Origin: Salivita marina
GTDB lineage: Bacteria > Pseudomonadota > Gammaproteobacteria > Pseudomonadales > Azotimanducaceae
Direction: 5' to 3'
Length of the DNA: 64,000 bases
Assembly: GCA_038144425.1 (NCBI GenBank)
Contig: JAYQNS010000002.1
Coordinates: 248,001 to 312,000, forward strand
The notes below the pieces were generated by a model, which saw only the letters and a program-made list of their open reading frames with translations, was not told the origin of the DNA and did no database searches. A program made the translations under genes and the position numbers. Shown piece by piece: positions 60,271 to 64,000 of this stretch. Each line of letters begins with the position of its first letter. Positions within the stretch are counted from its first letter, which is position 1.

Positions 60271-62340
60271 ATGACCGACCTGTTTCTCGACGCCCCTGCA
60301 CCCCAGCCGCTTCGGCGCCCTGCGGCGCAGGACGCCCATGGCGAGCACTGGGAAGATCCCTACGCCTGGCTTCGGGACGACGCTTTATCAAGCCTCACCG
60401 ATTCCGCAGTAAAGAGCCATCTCGAGGCAGAAAATCGGTACACCGATGCGGTGCTCGCGCCCCTGGCGCCCCTCAAGCAGGTATTGCGCGACCAGCTGGC
60501 CGAGCGCATAGATCCGAAGGAGCACGGCGTTCCCTGGCGCAGCACCGCGGGCACCTTTCGTTGGGCCTTCTCCGAGGGTGCCCAATATCCCTGCTGGTAT
60601 GACCTCTCAGGGGATGAAGAAACGCTCATCTTGGATGAGCCAGCGCTAGCAGAGGGGGCGACGGCCTTCTCCCTCGGGGCCTTTGCGCCCTCTCCCCGGG
60701 GCAATTTTTTGGCCTACGCCGTCGATCGCAGCGGCTCGGAGCACTATGAGCTGCGCTATCGCCCCCTTCGCGGTGGGAGCGAGGCGGTGGTGCATGAACG
60801 CGCCGCCGGCGGCGTGGTATGGGCCGGGGATGAAAGCGGCTTTTTCTACCTCATTCAGAACGACCAGTGGCGCCCCTATCAGCTGCGTTGGCACGCTCTG
60901 GGCTCGGACCCTGCCCTCGACCAAGTGCTCTACGAGGAAAGCAATCCGGGCTTCTTCCTCAGTCTCGATGAAAGTGCCGACGGGGCCTTTCTTTTCCTCG
61001 CTGCGGGTGATCATCAAACCCAGGGTCAGTGGGTACTTCCCCTCGCCAGCGCCCCTGAGGAGCCCTTGCGATGCCTGGTGGAGCCTATGCGAGGCCGGGA
61101 GGTCGAGGTGGACCATGCCCACGGCCGCTTCTGGCTGCGCAGCAATCATGAGGACCCGGACTTTGGGGTGTATACGGTGCCCACGGAAGGGCCCTGGGGT
61201 GAGTCGAACTGGCAGCCCCTGCTGCCCCCGGCGCCGGGGCGCTATCTCCTGGGGTTCGTGCTCTTTGAGGGCTTCTGGGCCCGTCTTGAGCGCCTGGATG
61301 CTCAGGATCGAATCCTATGGGGCCCCATTCCTGAGCCAGGGGCCTTGGCTGAAGAAGGGCAGGCCGTGCCCTTTCCCTCGGCCCTGGGCCAAGCGGGCTT
61401 CGGGACCAACGCCTGGTTTGCGGCGACCACCCTCCGGGTGAGTTTTAGCAGCATGGTAGATCCGCCGGCGGTGTACGACTTTGAGCCGGCCACGGGCATC
61501 CTGACCTGTTTGAAGCGCCGGGTGGTGCCGGGCTACGCGCCGGAGGACTTTGAGCAGCTGCGCTTCTGGGCCACCAGTGCTGATGGGACTGCCGTGCCCT
61601 ATACCGTGGCGCGGCGTCGGGGCGCGTCCCAGGGACCGGTGCACCTCTACGGGTATGGGGCCTACGGCCTGGGGGAGATGCCGAGCTTCTCCTCTGCGCG
61701 CGTTTTGCTTATGGAACGGGGCGTGACCTGCGTGCTTGCCCACGGGCGGGGCGGCGACGAGCTTGGACAGCGCTGGTATCGGGCGGCCACGGAGGCGGGG
61801 CGTGAGCACACCTTCGCCGATTTTCTTGCGATTTCCGAGGCCCTGCTCGCGGAGGGTCTGGGGGAGCCCGGACGGATTGCTTTGGAAGGCGGCAGCGCCG
61901 GGGGAAAGCTGGTGGCCGTGGCGTTGAATCGCGCGCCAGATCGCTGGGCTGCGGTCTTTGCCGCCGTGCCTTTCGTGGACGTGCTCCACACCATGCTGGA
62001 TCCGGACCTGCCCCTCACGCCCCTAGAGTGGCCTGAATGGGGAAACCCCGTGGCCTCTCGGGAGGCCTTCGACACCATTCGGGCCTACTGCCCCTATCAA
62101 AATGTTCGCCCCGGGGCCTTTCCCCCGGTGCTGGCTACCGCTGGGGTGGAGGATCCTCGCGTCGGCTACTGGGAGCCCGCAAAATGGATCGCCGCGCTCC
62201 GCCATGAGCAGCGCGGCGCCGCGCCCCTGCTGCTAAGGACGCAGTTTGCCGCAGGCCATGGCGGCGCTACGGGGCGCTACGCCGGCCTCGAGGAGATTGC
62301 CGAAGCCTATGCGTTTCTACTCACCGCCCTTCATCCCTGA
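60271..62340 (+). CDS. ptrB: Oligopeptidase B (prolyl oligopeptidase family S9)
   Basis: A 689-residue serine peptidase cleaving after basic residues in small peptides. The N-terminal beta-propeller starts after DPYAWLRDDAL. The catalytic serine is in LEGGSAGGKLVAVALN near residue 535, the aspartate in VEDPRVGYWEPAKW near 624, and the histidine in AAGHGGATGRYAGLEE near 667. No signal peptide is present, so it is cytoplasmic. It is followed 14 bases later by a hydrolase gene. Confidence 0.94.
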   Translation: MTDLFLDAPAPQPLRRPAAQDAHGEHWEDPYAWLRDDALSSLTDSAVKSHLEAENRYTDAVLAPLAPLKQVLRDQLAERIDPKEHGVPWRSTAGTFRWAFSEGAQYPCWYDLSGDEETLILDEPALAEGATAFSLGAFAPSPRGNFLAYAVDRSGSEHYELRYRPLRGGSEAVVHERAAGGVVWAGDESGFFYLIQNDQWRPYQLRWHALGSDPALDQVLYEESNPGFFLSLDESADGAFLFLAAGDHQTQGQWVLPLASAPEEPLRCLVEPMRGREVEVDHAHGRFWLRSNHEDPDFGVYTVPTEGPWGESNWQPLLPPAPGRYLLGFVLFEGFWARLERLDAQDRILWGPIPEPGALAEEGQAVPFPSALGQAGFGTNAWFAATTLRVSFSSMVDPPAVYDFEPATGILTCLKRRVVPGYAPEDFEQLRFWATSADGTAVPYTVARRRGASQGPVHLYGYGAYGLGEMPSFSSARVLLMERGVTCVLAHGRGGDELGQRWYRAATEAGREHTFADFLAISEALLAEGLGEPGRIALEGGSAGGKLVAVALNRAPDRWAAVFAAVPFVDVLHTMLDPDLPLTPLEWPEWGNPVASREAFDTIRAYCPYQNVRPGAFPPVLATAGVEDPRVGYWEPAKWIAALRHEQRGAAPLLLRTQFAAGHGGATGRYAGLEEIAEAYAFLLTALHP

Positions 62341-62354
62341 GGAGTTTTCCGCGC

Positions 62355-63239
62355 ATGAATCTGCCCCCAGCCCTTGAAGCCTTTGATGCCTGGCTAGCCG
62401 ACCGGGAGCAAGCCGTGCCCGCACTCCGGTCCCAGTCTGCTGCGCGGTTCCATTGGGTACCCGGGCCCCGGCGTAAAACGCCCCTTGCCGTGGTTTATCT
62501 CCATGGCTTTTCCGCTGATCCGGTGGAAACCTCGCCCTTCAGCGAAGGCCTCGGGGACGCTCTCGGGGCGAACGTGTTTATGCCGCGGCTTACGGGCCAC
62601 GGGCAGGACGGGGCGGCCATGGGCGCCGCTACCATGGATGCATGGCTTGCCGATCTTTCCCTGGCCATGGCCGTGGGTCAGGCCCTGGGGGAACGGATTG
62701 TGCTTGTGGGCTGCTCCACGGGAGGTACGCTAGCCACATGGCAGGCCCTGCAGGGGGGAATGGATCCATCCCTGGCGGCGCTCCTGCTACTGTCCCCGAA
62801 CTTTGGACCCCGGGATCCCCGCTCGGGGTTGCTGTATTGGCCTGGGGCGAGGACCTGGGCGCCCTGGCTCGTGGGGAAGGAGCGATCCATCGACCCGGAG
62901 AATGCGGCCCATGGCTCGCACTGGACCACAACCTACCCCGTTGCGGCGCTCTTTCCCATGATGGCCCTGGTGCGGGAAACGCTGCGGGGGAACCTCAGCG
63001 CCATTCACACGCCCACTTGGGTCGCCTATCACCCCGATGATGACGTCGTCAGCGTGCCGAAGATGCGCAGCGCGCTGCGTCGCTTTGGGGTTGAGCCGGC
63101 CTGGCACGAGCGCCCCGCAGGGCAGGCTTCAAAACACGTGATTGCCGGCGATGCCTTCGCGCCAGAGGCTACGAGCGCGGTGCTGCGTTCAGCGCTTGCC
63201 TTTCTTGCGGCCCAGGGCCTTGGGGTGCCCGAGGCATAA
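62355..63239 (+). CDS. Alpha/beta hydrolase (carboxylesterase/lipase-like)
   Basis: A 294-residue alpha/beta hydrolase. AVVYLHGFSADPVETSPF near residue 48 forms the oxyanion region, the nucleophile is in LVGCSTGGTLATW near residue 120 (GCSTGG), and a likely aspartate is in AYHPDDDVVSVPK. The catalytic histidine may be that in SKHVIAGD. It resembles monoacylglycerol-lipase-type esterases. The last 71 bases overlap the convergent sterol desaturase gene. Confidence 0.87.
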   Translation: MNLPPALEAFDAWLADREQAVPALRSQSAARFHWVPGPRRKTPLAVVYLHGFSADPVETSPFSEGLGDALGANVFMPRLTGHGQDGAAMGAATMDAWLADLSLAMAVGQALGERIVLVGCSTGGTLATWQALQGGMDPSLAALLLLSPNFGPRDPRSGLLYWPGARTWAPWLVGKERSIDPENAAHGSHWTTTYPVAALFPMMALVRETLRGNLSAIHTPTWVAYHPDDDVVSVPKMRSALRRFGVEPAWHERPAGQASKHVIAGDAFAPEATSAVLRSALAFLAAQGLGVPEA

Positions 63240-64000
63240 GGCGCAGGGCCCCTAGGGCGCTCAGCAGGGCGAAGACCGCGAACCCCTGAAGTAGGGGGGT
63301 GGTGGGAAGGGCCAGCGCCCCCAGCAGTACCAGCGTCTGTCGGCCCAGCTCGAGGGCTCGGGCGTAGGGGCGGCCATCGAGGCACGCCCCGAGGCTGGCG
63401 AGGCTCAGCACCAGCCAGAGCACAAAAGGCGTCTGGGGCACAGGCGCCTCCTGGCCCAGCAAGGGCAGCAAGCCGAGCGCCGTGATCACGAGGAACTGCA
63501 TCGCTAAATAAGCCGTGAGGCCTGGGCCTAGGGCGGGCTTCGCCATCTGCGCGGACCTGGGGGGCGGGGGGAGCGTTTCCGGCCCGGCGAGGGCCAGGCG
63601 GAGGGCACCGCCAAGGCTTCCCGAAGCCCAGCCGTGGCGAAGGAGGGCCCAATAGTGATGGGCGTTCGCCCAGAGCGGATTAAAGCTTCCCAGCGCGTGG
63701 GGTAGGCCAAAGCGCGGGGGGCAGTCGGCCCGCTCGTCTTCGTAGGTGCCCAGCAGCCGGTCCCAGAGAATGAAGACCCCACCAAAGTTCTTATCGAGGT
63801 ATTCGGGATTGCTCGCGTGGTGCACCCGGTGGTTCGCCGGGGTCACGAGAATCCGCTCGAGCGGGCCCAGGCGATGGATCGCCTGCGTGTGCACCCAGAA
63901 CTGGTAGATCAGGTTCAGGCTGCCCACGGCGACCATGAGTTCCGCGGGGACGCCCAGGGCCAGCATGGGCAGGTAGAACAGGAACGTGAGGAAACCCGTG
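63169..64000 (-). CDS. Sterol desaturase/fatty acid hydroxylase family protein, N-terminus outside the window
   Basis: At least 276 residues are visible; the frame is open to the right edge (FLTFLFYLP precedes the first internal ATG). The histidine motifs FWVHTQAIHRLG and TPANHRVHHASNPEYLDKN, then LWDRLLGTYEDE, identify the diiron hydroxylase superfamily. This form resembles alkylglycerol monooxygenase-like proteins. After the catalytic domain there are several further hydrophobic segments. The 3' end overlaps the hydrolase by 71 bases on the opposite strand. Confidence 0.87.
   Translation of the reverse strand, partial: TGFLTFLFYLPMLALGVPAELMVAVGSLNLIYQFWVHTQAIHRLGPLERILVTPANHRVHHASNPEYLDKNFGGVFILWDRLLGTYEDERADCPPRFGLPHALGSFNPLWANAHHYWALLRHGWASGSLGGALRLALAGPETLPPPPRSAQMAKPALGPGLTAYLAMQFLVITALGLLPLLGQEAPVPQTPFVLWLVLSLASLGACLDGRPYARALELGRQTLVLLGALALPTTPLLQGFAVFALLSALGALRLMPRAPQGPGPQERQALNAAPRS

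Overview
The window is a gene-dense, high-GC (roughly two-thirds G+C by eye) bacterial chromosome segment with about 65 protein genes. No tRNA, rRNA, CRISPR array, prophage or insertion sequence was seen. Content suggests an aerobic Gram-negative proteobacterium, most likely a gammaproteobacterium with a lipid- and acyl-CoA-rich metabolism: OxyR, BtuB with a cobalamin riboswitch, TesB, MnmH, the mtnBDC set, oligopeptidase B, an Omp85-type barrel and several acyl-CoA enzymes. The NAD kinase looks alphaproteobacterial and the isoleucyl-tRNA synthetase is the eukaryote-like type 2, so the lineage call is an inference from gene content only.

Layout. 0-1 kb: the tail of an amidohydrolase, a deleted remnant of a second one, and sodB. 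1-4.2 kb: nadK and tesB opposite a hydrolase and a YaiI-family gene. 4.2-6.1 kb: methionine salvage operon mtnB-mtnD-mtnC. 6.2-8.9 kb: exonuclease, nucleoside transporter, 2OG-Fe(II) oxygenase. 8.9-11.3 kb: an ArsR-methyltransferase regulator (SahR-like) and ahcY, with a candidate operator. 11.4-18.5 kb: reductase, methionine-type aminotransferase, omega-amidase, acyl-CoA synthetase, cytochrome c lipoprotein, NAD synthetase. 18.5-22 kb: pseudouridine synthase, GST, desaturase, oxyR. 22-24.8 kb: the conserved but uncharacterised trio rubrerythrin / HdrD-like Fe-S protein / DUF3501, preceded by a palindrome-rich AT-rich promoter. 24.8-31 kb: ald/lrp pair, hydrolase, Nudix, ileS. 31-37.3 kb: oxidoreductase/SDR/enoyl-CoA hydratase operon, mnmH and a Sel1-repeat lipoprotein. 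37.4-43.2 kb: msrA, HIT, small zinc ribbon, DUF169, NhaC-type antiporter, DUF952, DapA-like lyase, sterol-desaturase-family hydroxylase. 43.3-47.3 kb: a racemase-fold protein without its catalytic cysteines, then acyltransferase, acyl-CoA dehydrogenase and epoxide hydrolase, each with a frameshift. 47.5-49.7 kb: btuB with its riboswitch. 49.7-64 kb: hinT, MFS transporter, Omp85-like barrel, Hsp70-like ATPase, GST, hydrolases, CoA-type Nudix, PiT-like transporter, thioesterase, glycine-zipper lipoprotein, oligopeptidase B, and a second sterol-desaturase-family gene running off the end.

Two themes connect genes. Sulfur and methyl metabolism: MtnB, MtnC and MtnD produce the methionine 2-oxo acid, the MtnE-like aminotransferase and MtnU-like omega-amidase can finish the route with glutamine as amino donor, and AhcY with its SahR-type regulator clears S-adenosylhomocysteine. 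Oxidative stress: SodB, OxyR, rubrerythrin with its Fe-S partner, and MsrA.

Eight single-base frame disruptions were found in otherwise well-conserved genes, at least four of them at or beside G/C runs. The pattern suggests sequencing or assembly error for many of them, with a phase-variable tract possible at the Sel1 lipoprotein. Affected genes are annotated over their full intended span.
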